The position numbers and the translations under genes are program-made. From assembly GCA_964304625.1 (NCBI GenBank), contig OZ199840.1, positions 1,984,001-2,048,000 of the forward strand: a stretch of 64,000 nt of DNA, in the 5' to 3' direction. Below the pieces are notes generated by a model. It saw only the letters and a list, made by a program, of their open reading frames with translations. It did not search any database and was not told the DNA's origin. This stretch comes from Kudoa neothunni. Lineage: Eukaryota > Cnidaria. Each line of letters opens with the position of its first letter. Positions within the stretch are counted from its first letter, which is position 1. Positions 49,214 to 60,659 of the stretch are shown here, one piece after another.

Positions 49214-50732
49214 TTACGATCGGTTAGGTGGCCATGAGTCAAGAACATTACTTAGTGTTTGGGCCTTATCACTTTTGTACAGAGCGAGAACAATTGAACC
49301 ACCAGGTATTAATTGAATGTCGTTTGTATTTATAATGGTTTTTGTTTTCAGAGAATAAAATCGAGGGAAACTAATGAGAACTTGAGCTTTTAATCCGGCG
49401 TCAAAATCAAAATTCTCTAAAGAAAAAATTTTAGTGTTGCTAGGACCGGAACTCTTCCGATTCTGAATAAGCAACAGATGGGTAAAATCAGAAGCAATCT
49501 CAGAAGGTATTTCGAAGATAAAAGAAACTATTTCAGAAAGGTCTCTGCGAGTTTTGAGAATGAGTTTACGCTCAATTCTTTTCCAAATATCATTTTCACT
49601 CTTCAACGTAATAAAGTCTTGAATGTAAATGGAAAATGATAAATCGCCGTCATCAAGGTCTTCGAACTCATCTTCATATAGGCTAGATTCCTGTGGAGTA
49701 ATGTAATCTCCATTAATGAATGCGGAAGCATTCGATAGAAAAATGCAAACTGAGTTATATATCATTTTATTGCGTGTATGTCCGTGAGGTGCTGTTTGGA
49801 TTCCATTGTTATTCAACGATAACTTTCCTAAACATCTATCGATCAGGCCAAACAACTTAAGGTTTGATTACTTGTCATAATTATCAACGATAATGACTCG
49901 GGATATTCATAATGATGTGTATCATCACGTTGACCAATATTAACATCAAATATATCGAATGGTAGTACCAGTCCGTCAACGTCTTTAAGGAATGGTTTTA
50001 TATCGTTAACACGATCATAATGATTCGGTTCAAAAATCAAATTGATAGATCTTTTCAATATGTAGTATAGGTTATCGTTAATAGTTTGGCCAAACTTTTT
50101 TATTGCAACAGCGTCGACTTCACTCTGTTGCGTACAATAGATATAGAATGACATAAATGGCATCTTTTTAATATTGTTGGCAAATTCTTCTTGGTCCAAA
50201 TGGGATGGTAGAATAATAATTCCAACAGATATGCCATAACGATTGGCCTTATTTAGGAACTTTAACAGCGGTTTTCTTATGTCAGTAATCAAGCCACTGG
50301 ATGTAAGCATAGCTGGGCAGATTAGCGCAAATGTTTGCATACCCCTATTTTTCAGGTCGGAAAAATTGTCGAAAAGGTCGTCAAATTCCTCGTCATCCAT
50401 GTTTTCACATGCTCTTTCAATGGGATACTTATTTAGGTCAGCAATGAACAAATATCCAACAATTGGTAGACTAGTAAGATCTTTAGCTATTCTCGGAGTG
50501 ACCACCAAAAAGTATATTGCAACACTCATGAGAATCAGTATCAAAACTGCTACCACAATTACTGAAATAATATTACACCAATTTCGAGAGTTTCCATTAT
50601 CATCATCATCAGGTGTATATTCCTCCTCATTTTGTTTAGCCAGAGTATCTAATATTCGATTATTATGAGAAGGAAACTATAGGTACTTTCTGAAATAGAA
50701 GAATCGGAGTGTGTTTTAGTTTGGCTCTCCAT
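49214..50732 (-). CDS. type II single-pass membrane protein, unrecognised
   Basis: Three minus-strand exons (50687-50732, 49889-50648, 49214-49835) join in phase across introns of 38 and 53 bp, giving 475 residues from ATG 50732. A cytosolic start of about 40 acidic residues (MESQTKTHSDSS...YTPDDDDNGN) precedes one hydrophobic anchor (VIVVAVLILILMSVAIYFLV). The large C-terminal part alternates predicted strands and helices: VGYLFIADLNKYP, MQTFALICPAML, GISVGIIILPSHL, MSFYIYCTQQ, RSINLIFEPNHYD and VDGLVLPFDIFDVN. This pattern would fit a barrel-like glycosidase-type ectodomain, but I see no catalytic signature. The second half has a signature-free acidic insertion (YEDEFEDLDDGD). The function is unknown; the gene model is well supported because the exon phases close exactly. 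Confidence 0.72.
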
Positions 50733-52022
50733 CGACAATCAAACTTTATAATATTTCGGAATCACGCCCAAATAAACACTAATCAAATTCTTGGTAACGT
50801 GTAGCTACGTTAGTACATACAAGTATTGAAATAGATAATATACGATTCACTTATTCTAATAATTAGAACAACTGCTCAAATTACCACCTTTGCTCGATAG
50901 GGAGAACGAATCAAAGATTATCTGAACAAAATCACAAAATTAAGAGGCTTGACTTTCTCCGCTATATTTAAATACCTCTTTATTATACTTAAGATAATTT
51001 TCAAGTGGGGTTATTTTTAAACATTTAGTCGAATATATTATATTCTGATTTTTTAAATAATTAATTGATTCTCTTATAGTTAGCTGGTTGTTCACAACAA
51101 GCATTTCTTCCTCATAAATAATTATACGAGTTCTAATGACAACATTATAAGCTATTTATTAAACTAACGAGAGGTATTAAAATAAAATAGCTTGAAGATA
51201 ATAAAATTATTAAAAGAAAAATCTGAATATTGCGCTAAACTAGCTGCATTTTTTAACCTACGAATAGTACATACCCCAAAATGGAACATCTACCGACTAT
51301 CACAGGAGTAACTAACTCCAAGAAAGTATTATAATACCAAGCTCGGGCGATCACATTGTGGGATCCAAGTTTTTATCTAGGGCATATCACTGAAAATTTT
51401 ATGATAATAAAAGCTCATGAAAATATATTTTGTTGTATTTAAAATGGTTGTAATAATTTTATATTTTTAATTTTATCGCAATGTCAACTTTCAGATTGGT
51501 CATAACTGTTGTTGGCTTTCTTTTCTTTACGATGTTAATATTAAACACGTAACATTGATATCTTTTTGATATCAATCGAATCTTATCTACTTACAGTGAA
51601 TCCCTCATTATTCAGATATTTGGATCAGAGATTTTCTCTTCACAGAGCGAGATTCTGGTCAATCGAACACGCCGATTTTTAGATTTTTACGTACTTGGGT
51701 TGATCTTCATATCCTCATCAAATATTATTTATTTATGAATTATAACAATTTTTTTAGAATTATATGCTCAACAATTTAATTTTCACATTTTAACACTCAG
51801 TATATAGGTTCATCCGAGATGTAAAAATTTAGAGGCATGAAGAGAATACAATTGATAATGAAGTTTTTCAAAACGTGATGCATTTCACGTTCATCAGGCT
51901 ATATCACACGATTAACGTGAAACACGTAGATACCCTACTAGATAATAATGACAAAATTACACATGTATAATTCGTTCAGAAGTAATTTACAATTTTAAAC
52001 ATTGGAATTCAACATTATTATT
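50733..52022. other. gene-free stretch
   Basis: No gene is supported. The 150 bp upstream of the preceding gene's ATG are its likely promoter and 5' leader, but no element can be named. Confidence 0.35.
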
Positions 52023-52307
52023 TTACTTGGCTGATTGTATTAAATATTTTATTAAGAGGTCTTTTAATGAGGACACTAGCTCCTCTTCTAAATTAACCAA
52101 TTCATTAAGATCAGAATTACTTGACTTCTCAATGTACTTAATGACCACTGAAGTCTTATTGAAAACCTTATGATCCTTTATGTGTCCGATTTTTCCTTTT
52201 TTGTCCTGGAATGATTCAGAGTCGTCTTCATTTGGAATTTCCAGATTTTCGACTTTTTTTATGAATTCTCTAGTTTCTGCTTTATTATAAAAATTCACCT
52301 ATTATGT
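52023..52307 (-). CDS. coding exon of an unrecognised charged protein
   Basis: After a CATAATAG acceptor-like site a minus-strand frame runs 93 codons to TAA with highly charged, helix-forming sequence (ETREFIKKVENLEIPNEDD, VIKYIEKSSNSDLNELVNL and LVSSLKDLLIKYL). A coiled-coil or helical C-terminus is likely. The upstream exons would lie beyond 52.4 kb, where a TTAA-type repeat begins, so the gene may be truncated by that insertion. Confidence 0.45.
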
Positions 52308-52397
52308 TGTATCTCCCTAACAATATCAAGGGATTTTAGATAAAAATTCTAGATTTGGAAATCTATAGGATCCGATTTATTCGAATATTTGCATTAA

Positions 52398-52870
52398 CCC
52401 TCTAATGATACTAAAAACCTACATATTGCAGCGATTTCTATCGACTATTTTTATAACAAAACGGCAATAATTATTAGGGTTTCACCGATACTTAAAACCA
52501 GGGCTTCCCTATTGGGGGTCCGGGAGATAGTTACTGGGGATCCGAGTAACTATCTGTAAATAGTTGCAAATTCACGCTAAGAAAAGAGGCACGCGTTTTC
52601 AAAATACGATAACTAGCAGAATATAATATATAATCCCTCAAAGTGAGCGGTAAATTAATTATGTTTATTGCTTAATCTCTAGGGATATAACACTATCGTC
52701 TAGAGGAAACGTAAAAATTTTACGGCTAAGTATACTTTGTACATAATGTATCGATTCCAAGTAATCAGAATCTCTCTCGAAAATATATCATATGCGATTC
52801 GTGCGCGATCGAAGCTGAAATAAATCTGATAAACAAATAATCATTAGAAGGATTTCAGTGAAAATTAATT
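52398..52870 (-). repeat. dispersed repeat, copy 2, next to a TTAA site
   Basis: TTAA at 52394-52397 is followed by CCCTCTAATGAT, the piggyBac-type terminal motif. The blocks at 52505-52550 and 52740-52850 are the inverted counterparts of copy 1 at 41.05-41.25 kb. The right boundary is not clear, and no coding sequence lies inside. Confidence 0.5.
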
Positions 52871-53832
52871 TTATTTCAACCTGATATTTTATATTCATTA
52901 GTATATGAAATAAAAAAGATAATTTATTTCATGTTTATTTATAAATAAATTATTTAGTTAGAATATTAAATATCCCAACAAAGAGAATTATGAAATATTT
53001 AATTTTTGAAGGAAAAAATTAATGATTCGTTAAATGTTTTGAAATGGGTAAAATTGTTTAAAATTTTATTATTTATTTTTCGAAGTGAACTACAAGACAA
53101 GTAATAATTAAATTTTCATTAGCATCAATATTATGATATTTATTTCTGTCGTTAAATTATTTTAAATTTTAATAAATCAAATGAAAATCAATTTAAACTC
53201 AAATATTATGAGAATAAAAAATTTTCATTCGAGACCAGGCCACTTGTTTACTTTCCTCATCTTATTTTTAAGTTTATAATAAACAAAAAATTACAAAATT
53301 TAAAATTTGGCGCAAGCTCCATTAATCGCATTTCATATTTTTCACAAAAGAATTAATATATCTAGTTCATCTACAAATTATAATTTATTTATATTTTTAA
53401 ATGATAAAATGCCCCATTTTAACTTAATTATCATCGGAAAAAGATAAGAAAAAAAATTCTTAACGTTTAATTTAGGCAGAGGCTATTGGGACGGGAAAAT
53501 TTATTATCCGTTGTATTTATTGTATTCACATCTGTTTTCTTTCAAATGTAATTTTAGTAAAAATGTTTCTCTCATCTATAATTACCTCAATTTGTAATCC
53601 TTTTTTGGGGGGAAGGGGTGCGAAAACTAAATTTATCTCCATCACGGTCACGATATTATTTAAAATAGGAAGTCACGTGACCAATTTCTAGAACGTAATA
53701 ACGATATAATTTCAAATTTATCCGTCAGATAAACTTAATAATTGAAATATGTAATAAGTAACATTTATCTATCAATTGGATGGAAAAGAATCTGGGGTAA
53801 CTTATTATCCCAAAATTCATTAGAGAATTAAC

Positions 53833-55002
53833 TAGGGGTTAAGACGGCTCGGTTTCGGTTCATCATTTCAGTTTCGAACATTTCAAAAACGGTTTTTGGT
53901 TTTGTAACTAGTTTTCAAAATTATCAATGTCAATTTTGTTTCATCCAAAAAATATGTAAAAATGTGATTGGTTGAAACCTTATTTTAATCGTTCTTGGTT
54001 TAAATATGCTCTAAAAAACAAGATTTTGAATTATTTTACAATTGAATTAAATTCGATACCATATTTAATTGTTTTAATTAATTTTATTGTTTAAAATTAT
54101 TTTTTACTGTATTTAAAAACGATTATAAATCTTTTACGATAAAATGATTTCAAACACATAATAATTGATTCCATGTTTCAATTTCCAATTGAATTATTTC
54201 TATTTTTATAAATAAACACAATGGTTTCAAGTTTCTAGTCGTTCAATTTTGTTCTCAACGGGGAAATAGCACGGTTGTATAAGGTAAAACATGTCTGAGT
54301 CAGCACTCGTAGTGTAGGTCTAACATTCATTAGAAGGAGTTTTACGAACCCTTTCTAAACGATCTGATGCCACACCGCGATTAATAAAATTTATAATTTC
54401 GCTAAATGCGAACAATATTTTGTTCTGTTTGGTCTGGGCACGTAATTTATCAAATTGTCTAAATTTATCTCATATTCGGAAGGTTCATAGTTATGGATTT
54501 GATCATTCAGTTCTATGAAATTAACTGCGTCTTCTAGCTCCAAATTTACAGTCTTTTCTAGAAAATATTTTTTATACAAATGTTTGAATCGAATTTTAAA
54601 AACATAAATATATCGGACCAAATGGTGCATAGTTCAAAACAGCATTTAGTAAATTTAATTTTTAAAATATCTGCATTGGTTCCGTCAATATACGAGAAAT
54701 CCTCAATTGTAGTGGTGGGTATGAAGTCTTATTTATTACATTTTGCTCTTTATTAGAAAGACTAACAAAACAGCTCCAAATACCAGATACAATTCCTGTA
54801 ATACTAAATACAAAATTTGTTCCCTGTTAAAACACGTCATTCAAAAATATTGTTGTCCTTTTACTATTTTAAAGACGCGTTTACTTATTTAAGACTTTAT
54901 GAATTAATAATAAAAGCTAATATATATTAATTAAGAAATAAATGTTCAAAATCGGATTTGGATTTTCGGTTTTGTCAAAAGCCGAACCCGTCTTAACTCC
55001 TA
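53833..55002. mobile_element. hAT-type element, 1170 bp, with 8-bp target duplication
   Basis: The octamer GAATTAAC occurs directly on both sides (53825-53832 and 55003-55010). Terminal inverted repeats read TAGGGGTTAAGACGGCTCGG on the left and TAGGAGTTAAGACGGGTTCGG-type on the right after reverse complementing (19 of the first 21 positions alignable with one gap). Eight-base duplications and short TAGGG/CAGGG termini are hallmarks of hAT transposons. No hAT transposase domain is visible inside, so it is non-autonomous. It instead contains coding-like segments on the minus strand, listed separately. Confidence 0.75.
54260..54827 (-). pseudogene. coding-like segments inside the hAT element, possible captured host exons
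   Basis: On the minus strand, after a TTTTAACAG acceptor-like site at about 54828, a frame reads NFVFSITGIVSGIWSCFVSL (a possible membrane segment) followed by KTSYPPLQLRIS. After a TTTTCTAG site near 54559 a second segment reads KTVNLELEDAVNFIELNDQ and HNYEPSEYEINLDNL. A third, in a shifted frame, reads KLRAQTKQNKILFAFSEI and ends RVRKTPSNEC. The frame change between the last two has no room for an intron, so the copy is probably broken. None resembles hAT transposase; a captured host gene fragment is the simplest reading. Confidence 0.4.
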
Positions 55003-55510
55003 GAATTAACCATGTTCTACTATGATCAAATATTTCCAGTCCCGTTCAAAGTTAATCAATTCGCGTTAATAATTAATGAATTTGTTTATCCATTCGTACA
55101 CAGAGGTGCGCACAAATCATATACATATGTTGATAATTACTTTGAAGTTATTTAAAAAAATAGCACAATTCTGACGATAATCAAGCTCCTTCTAGTATAA
55201 TAATTTGGACAACTATTTAAATCAAGGATTTTTGAATTATTGTTGAGATATCTGTTTAATCAGAATAAATATGGATATAGCAAATCCTTGTTGGTATACT
55301 TATTGTTTATTTCGTAGTTAAATATAGTTAACGAATCAGTAGTTGTATAAGAACACAACAAACATTAAAAAATGCATATTTTTGAGCGATAAATTCAATA
55401 AAGTTATGATTATAAGTATTCTTGTTGTAATCTCTTGGCCAAGTTAACTTAGAGTAAATATGTGAGACTATTGCATGGATTTTGTGAACAAGGTATTATG
55501 AATAACAATT

Positions 55511-55714
55511 CTACGAGTGTAAACCTATTAATATTAGTCGTGAGAATAACGAAAATTCGTAGACGTTTACAGCATTAAATATTGGGTGATATTGCTCATG
55601 GGAATTTTCTCTCATTTGTTTCTCATAATCCATGCTATCGGCTGGAAAGAGATATTCTGTGATAATGGGCACATAGTAACGACACTGAAGAATCAAACTA
55701 AATTTTAATATCAT
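55511..55714 (-). CDS. short coding-like frame, unrecognised
   Basis: A minus-strand frame of 67 codons from ATG 55714 starts hydrophobic (MILKFSLILQ) and continues with RYYVPIITEYLFPADSMD and ENSHEQYHPIFNAVNVYE. TTGATTCTTCAG inside the first codons could instead be a splice acceptor, which would make this an internal or terminal exon starting CRYYVP. The upstream part was not found. Confidence 0.3.
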   Translation of the reverse strand: MILKFSLILQCRYYVPIITEYLFPADSMDYEKQMRENSHEQYHPIFNAVNVYEFSLFSRLILIGLHS

Positions 55715-56030
55715 GTTTAGTATGGAATCGTTTTGGAATTTAGTGCTACTACAATAACAGGATCATATTACTCATTAAAACAAACCAGCCCTGATCCATC
55801 AGTTCAACCTTTCATATTTATATACGAAGAGACTATATTTCGTGGTTATTTTATATAATATTCATAATAAATAATAATTGTGATTAAAATAAAAATCTAT
55901 TATATGTATATATTGAGTCTTAATAGTACTTTTTCATTATCTCGACAATTTAGTTTATTTTTATTCATGCCTCGATTCAAAATTGCATTATTTTCTTATT
56001 ATTAATTCTCAACAATTTTATATTATTACG

Positions 56031-56952
56031 ATGCGCATAGGTGATAACTGTCTTGAATTTCTAAACGAAATAATACAAAAGTCAATATTTTCAGGTGTAA
56101 CTAAAAGTCAGATATTTCTTAAAATATTATATAAAGAAGTATTTTGCAAACGGTAACTCAATAATTGTTATTTAATTTTGTTATTATTCGAAATAAATTT
56201 TTTAGTTACTCTAAGGAACGATTTGATGAAATAAAAGCTACTTGGAAGGAATTGGCCAATGATTATTTGAATCTTCAAGGTGTGGAAACAATTGACGTAT
56301 TAATCAAAAAAAAAAATGACCTACTAATTTTTGGTCTTTGTAACACTATTATTGAAAAAAAAGTACATTTGTTAGTTTGCTTGTTTAATTGTATTAAGGA
56401 GATCAAACAATCATTGACGCTGATATTCGAAAGAAACATTCTATTTATCGGATTCCCAGTTCAAAATCCGAATGACTACCATGAGTCACTCATACACAGA
56501 GTTACATATAACAACAACCAACATTATATCTTGGCTAACACTTTTAGATGCGCTTCTACATATCATATCAGAATATTAATCTACAACCAACTTATCCAAG
56601 TATGATTCTTTGATAAATAGTAACGTAAAGGATATTGTTTTAATAATAAATAAAAACGTAGGACACAAAAAGCGATGGTCCCATCGCCCATCCGTGTATG
56701 CCAGCAGGCGTAGAAACGATCTATGATCCTACTAAAAAAACGACCATATGTGCTATAAATATCGTTAAAACTACTTCGACGAAGTTTGTAGGAGATTTTA
56801 ATGAAGAAAAATGTAGAACATTTATCTCAAATGCAATAAAACAAGATGGGCTCGATGCGGATACTTTTAAAAAAGGAAATTTCGCTGATCTGAATTTACC
56901 AATGCTGGTAGATCCTATTATGGATATGTTGGTAAATTCGACGCCAACATAG
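56031..56952 (+). CDS. unrecognised protein, three exons
   Basis: Exons 56031-56152, 56206-56599 and 56662-56952 join in phase across introns of 53 and 62 bp, giving 268 residues from ATG 56031 (MRIGDNCLEFLNEIIQK). The N-terminal third is helical and charged (ILYKEVFCKRYSKERFDEIK). The middle part has hydrophobic stretches (KVHLLVCLFNCIKEI, NILFIGFPVQ). The C-terminal exon is soluble-looking (DTKSDGPIAHPCMP, VGDFNEEKCRTFISNAIK). The short string GVETI occurs twice, once in exon 2 and once in exon 3, each followed by a D and later lysines; this may be coincidence. No signal peptide or known domain is seen. It ends 380 bp before the mucin-like gene on the same strand. Confidence 0.55.
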
Positions 56953-57329
56953 CATTTGAATTTTACAACTTTATTTATATTAAAGATTTTCACTTCAGTA
57001 ATTAGAGAATTCGAATTTATTTATGTAATCCTGAGGGAATTTTCGCATATGCGATGGCTAAAATGCGATTATTTCCCAACAAGATCCAAAGTAAATTCTA
57101 TAATTTCTTCACGTTCGTAATTTTCTCCATCGAATATAGTCTTCAATCGATACGTGTCTTGAAACAATGTACATAGAATACGTGTTAGTACATATTTTGG
57201 GATATCCGAACCGTGGAAAGATTCATATGAGCGCGTATATGGAGTTTATAATTAGATTAGAGTTTGAAATTAAAAAATAGTGAGAAACCACATTCAAACA
57301 AGAAAAAAAATATATTTGCTGATCCAAGG

Positions 57330-59748
57330 ATGGGATTTTTCGATGAGCTCATTCTACCTTCGACTTTGTAATTTAGAAAATTTCATAATTATTGCAGTAT
57401 TCTAACTACTGCACAATAGGTTAGTACCTACTTCAACTACCTCAATGACAACTGAACCATCTACCATTGTAGAAACAACAACACTTGAACCATCTACCAT
57501 TGTAGAAACAACAACACTTGAACCATCTACCATTGTAGAAACAACACTTGAACCATCTACCATTGTAGAAACAACAACACTTGAACCATCTACCATTGTA
57601 GTAACAATAACACTTGAACCATCTACCATTGTAGAAACAACAACACTTGAACCATCTACCATTGTAGAAACAACAACATTTGAACCATCTACCATTGTAG
57701 AAACAACAACACTTGAACCATCTACCATTGTAGTAACAATAACACTTGAACCATCTACCATTGTAGAAACAACAACATTTGAACCATCTACCATTGTAGA
57801 AACAACAACACTTGAACCATCTACCATTATAGTAACAATAACACTTGAACCATCTACCATTGTAGTAACAACAACACTTGAACCATCTACCATTGTAGAA
57901 ACAACAACACTTGAACCATCTACCATTGTAGTAACAATAACACTTGAACCATCTACCATTGTAGTAACAACAACACTTGAACCATCTACCATTGTAGTAA
58001 CAACAACACTTGAACCATCTACCATTGTAGAAACAACACTTGAACCATCTACCATTGTAGAAACAACAACACTTGAACCATCTACCATTGTAGTAACAAT
58101 AACACTTGAACCATCTACCATTGTAGAAACAACAACACTTGAACCATCTACCATTGTAGAAACAACAACATTTGAACCATCTACCATTGTAGAAACAACA
58201 ACACTTGAACCATCTACCATTGTAGTAACAATAACACTTGAACCATCTACCATTGTAGAAACAACAACATTTGAACCATCTACCATTGTAGAAACAACAA
58301 CACTTGAACCATCTACCATTGTAGAAACAACAACACTTGAACCATCTACCATTGTAGAAACAACACTTGAACCATCTACCATTGTAGAAACAACAACACT
58401 TGAACCATCTACCATTGTAGTAACAATAACACTTGAACCATCTACCATTGTAGAAACAACAACACTTGAACCATCTACCATTGTAGAAACAACAACATTT
58501 GAACCATCTACCATTGTAGAAACAACAACACTTGAACCATCTACCATTGTAGTAACAATAACACTTGAACCATCTACCATTGTAGAAACAACAACATTTG
58601 AACCATCTACCATTGTAGAAACAACAACACTTGAACCATCTACCATTATAGTAACAATAACACTTGAACCATCTACCATTGTAGTAACAACAACACTTGA
58701 ACCATCTACCATTGTAGAAACAACAACACTTGAACCATCTACCATTGTAGTAACAATAACACTTGAACCATCTACCATTGTAGTAACAACAACACTTGAA
58801 CCATCTACCATTGTAGTAACAACAACACTTGAACCATCTACCATTGTAGAAACAACACTTGAACCATCTACCATTGTAGAAACAACAACACTTGAACCAT
58901 CTACCATTGTAGTAACAATAACACTTGAACCATCTACCATTGTAGAAACAACAACACTTGAACCATCTACCATTGTAGAAACAACAACATTTGAACCATC
59001 TACCATTGTAGAAACAACAACACTTGAACCATCTACCATTGTAGTAACAATAACACTTGAACCATCTACCATTGTAGAAACAACAACATTTGAACCATCT
59101 ACCATTGTAGAAACAACAACACTTGAACCATCTACCATTATAGTAACAATAACACTTGAACCATCTACCATTGTAGAAACAACAACATTTGAACCATCTA
59201 CCATTGTAGAAACAACAACACTTGAACCATCTACCATTGTAGTAACAATAACACTTGAACCATCTACCATTGTAGTAACAATAACACTTGAACCATCTAC
59301 CATTGTAGTAACAACAACACTTGAACCATCTACCATTGTAGAAACAACAACATTTGAACCATCTACCATTGTAGAAACAACAACACTTGAACCATCTACC
59401 ATTGTAGTAACAATAACACTTGAACCATCTACCATTGTAGTAACAACAACACTTGAACCATCTACCATTGTAGAAACAACAACATTTGAACCATCTACCA
59501 TTGTAGAAACAACAACACTTGAACCATCTACCATTGTAGTAACAATAACACTTGAACCATCTACCATTGTAGAAACAACAACGATTGTAGAAACAACAAC
59601 AATTGAAATAACTTCGACATCAAAAGTCATCTCCGAGGGAACCGAAATATGGATTGGTATAGGAGTAGAAGTTGGGATTATTGTTATATTTGGTGCTATT
59701 ATTTTTTATTGCTTAAAACCAAAAAGAACCACCGAACAGAACCTATAA
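57330..59748 (+). CDS. mucin-like repeat membrane protein
   Basis: The main exon runs in frame to TAA at 59746-59748. A first exon 57330-57367 (MGFFDELILPST) can be joined in phase through a 52-bp intron, but this start is uncertain and gives no convincing signal peptide; ATG 57445 is the fallback. From about 57454 to 59595 the protein is about 65 tandem copies of an 11-residue unit of the type EPSTIVETTTL. The variable positions are E/V, T/I and L/F, and four units are short by one residue. The unit is Thr/Ser/Pro-rich, as expected for dense O-glycosylation. After the array come EITSTSKVISEGTE, a membrane anchor (GIIVIFGAIIFYC) and a short basic tail KPKRTTEQNL. It should be a cell-surface or cuticle-facing mucin. 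The antisense strand is also open for 742 codons only because the unit is 33 bp. Confidence 0.75.
57454..59595 (+). repeat. 33-bp coding tandem repeat with 819-bp higher-order period
   Basis: The base unit is 33 bp, with rare 30-bp variants. The 30-bp variants (GTAGAAACAACACTTG) start at 57535, 58027, 58354 and 58846. The first and third, and the second and fourth, are each exactly 819 bp apart, which equals 23 full plus 2 short units. A block of 25 units was therefore duplicated as a whole. A third, less complete copy of the variant pattern follows. Confidence 0.9.
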
Positions 59749-60659
59749 ACATTTTCAATATTTCATGGTTATTCTTGGTTGAACATTTCGTTTTTCCCCC
59801 ATAACATTACAAATTTTTAAACTAATGCAAAATGCCGGCCAGATTCGTTTGAAATGGGAATATTTGGCGTCGCAGATTTTATTGAAACCATTATACGAAA
59901 ATTATAATAATACTAATTAACCCATAGAAAAAATCAAAATAACTTTTATCCAAGTACAGTCGATAGTCGATGACGGGTAGATCGTAACTTTCGAAAATAG
60001 GTAAAAATTATAAATTATAAAGAAAATTAATTATTAAAGTTTAACTCAAAATACACTTTAGAGTAAACACAATATGTGGAAAAAATATTAGCTGTCTAAT
60101 GATTAAATGTTGGTAAGTTTCCCTTATTTTTAGGCATTGTCTATTCTTACGGTAACGAATATCTCCTAGAATGATTAATATATTGCAAAACTGATTACAT
60201 CCCCTTTTAAAGTGATTTTTTATTTCCTCAAAGATAAATTTTTATCAAGTTAACTTTTCACTAAAAATTAGTGATGGATTTGAGCACTCAATGATAGTAT
60301 ATGTTTTTAATTCACTTAAATATAAACTTATTTGTAACGATTAAGCATGTATGAGTTTGTATTTTTGTGTGAAGACTTAATTAGTGTAAAATCGATACCT
60401 CTTGTACATCCAAGGTGCACACGATGCTTCATTTTTATAATCACTGTGGCGGTTTGATTAACCGATAGGATTTGTAATTTGAATTCGAAATTTATTAGAT
60501 ATATAGTACAATTAATTTTAATAACGTGCATAAATGACTATCTTATCTTAGAATGCGTAACGTCTAATACGCAATAAATAAATAACATTTCCAAAATGTT
60601 CAATAGTTACTCTGGTGGAGTAATTAATATGTCATCAAGTTAGGCTATTTTTAGAGAAA
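59749..60659. other. gene-free stretch
   Basis: 3' flank of the mucin-like gene; no coding sequence is supported. Confidence 0.4.

Noticed and set aside
49214-50556. Chitinase (GH18) assignment for the type II membrane protein
   Set aside because: The barrel-like rhythm is suggestive but the DxxDxDxE catalytic signature is absent.
54391-54827. DEG/ENaC channel C-terminus inside the hAT element
   Set aside because: A hydrophobic segment with glycines loosely resembles the second helix region, but no diagnostic motif supports it.
57402-59630. 742-codon minus-strand frame over the mucin repeats
   Set aside because: It exists only because a stop-free 33-bp unit repeats; it has no signal, anchor or unique C-terminus, while the plus strand ends in a proper membrane anchor.
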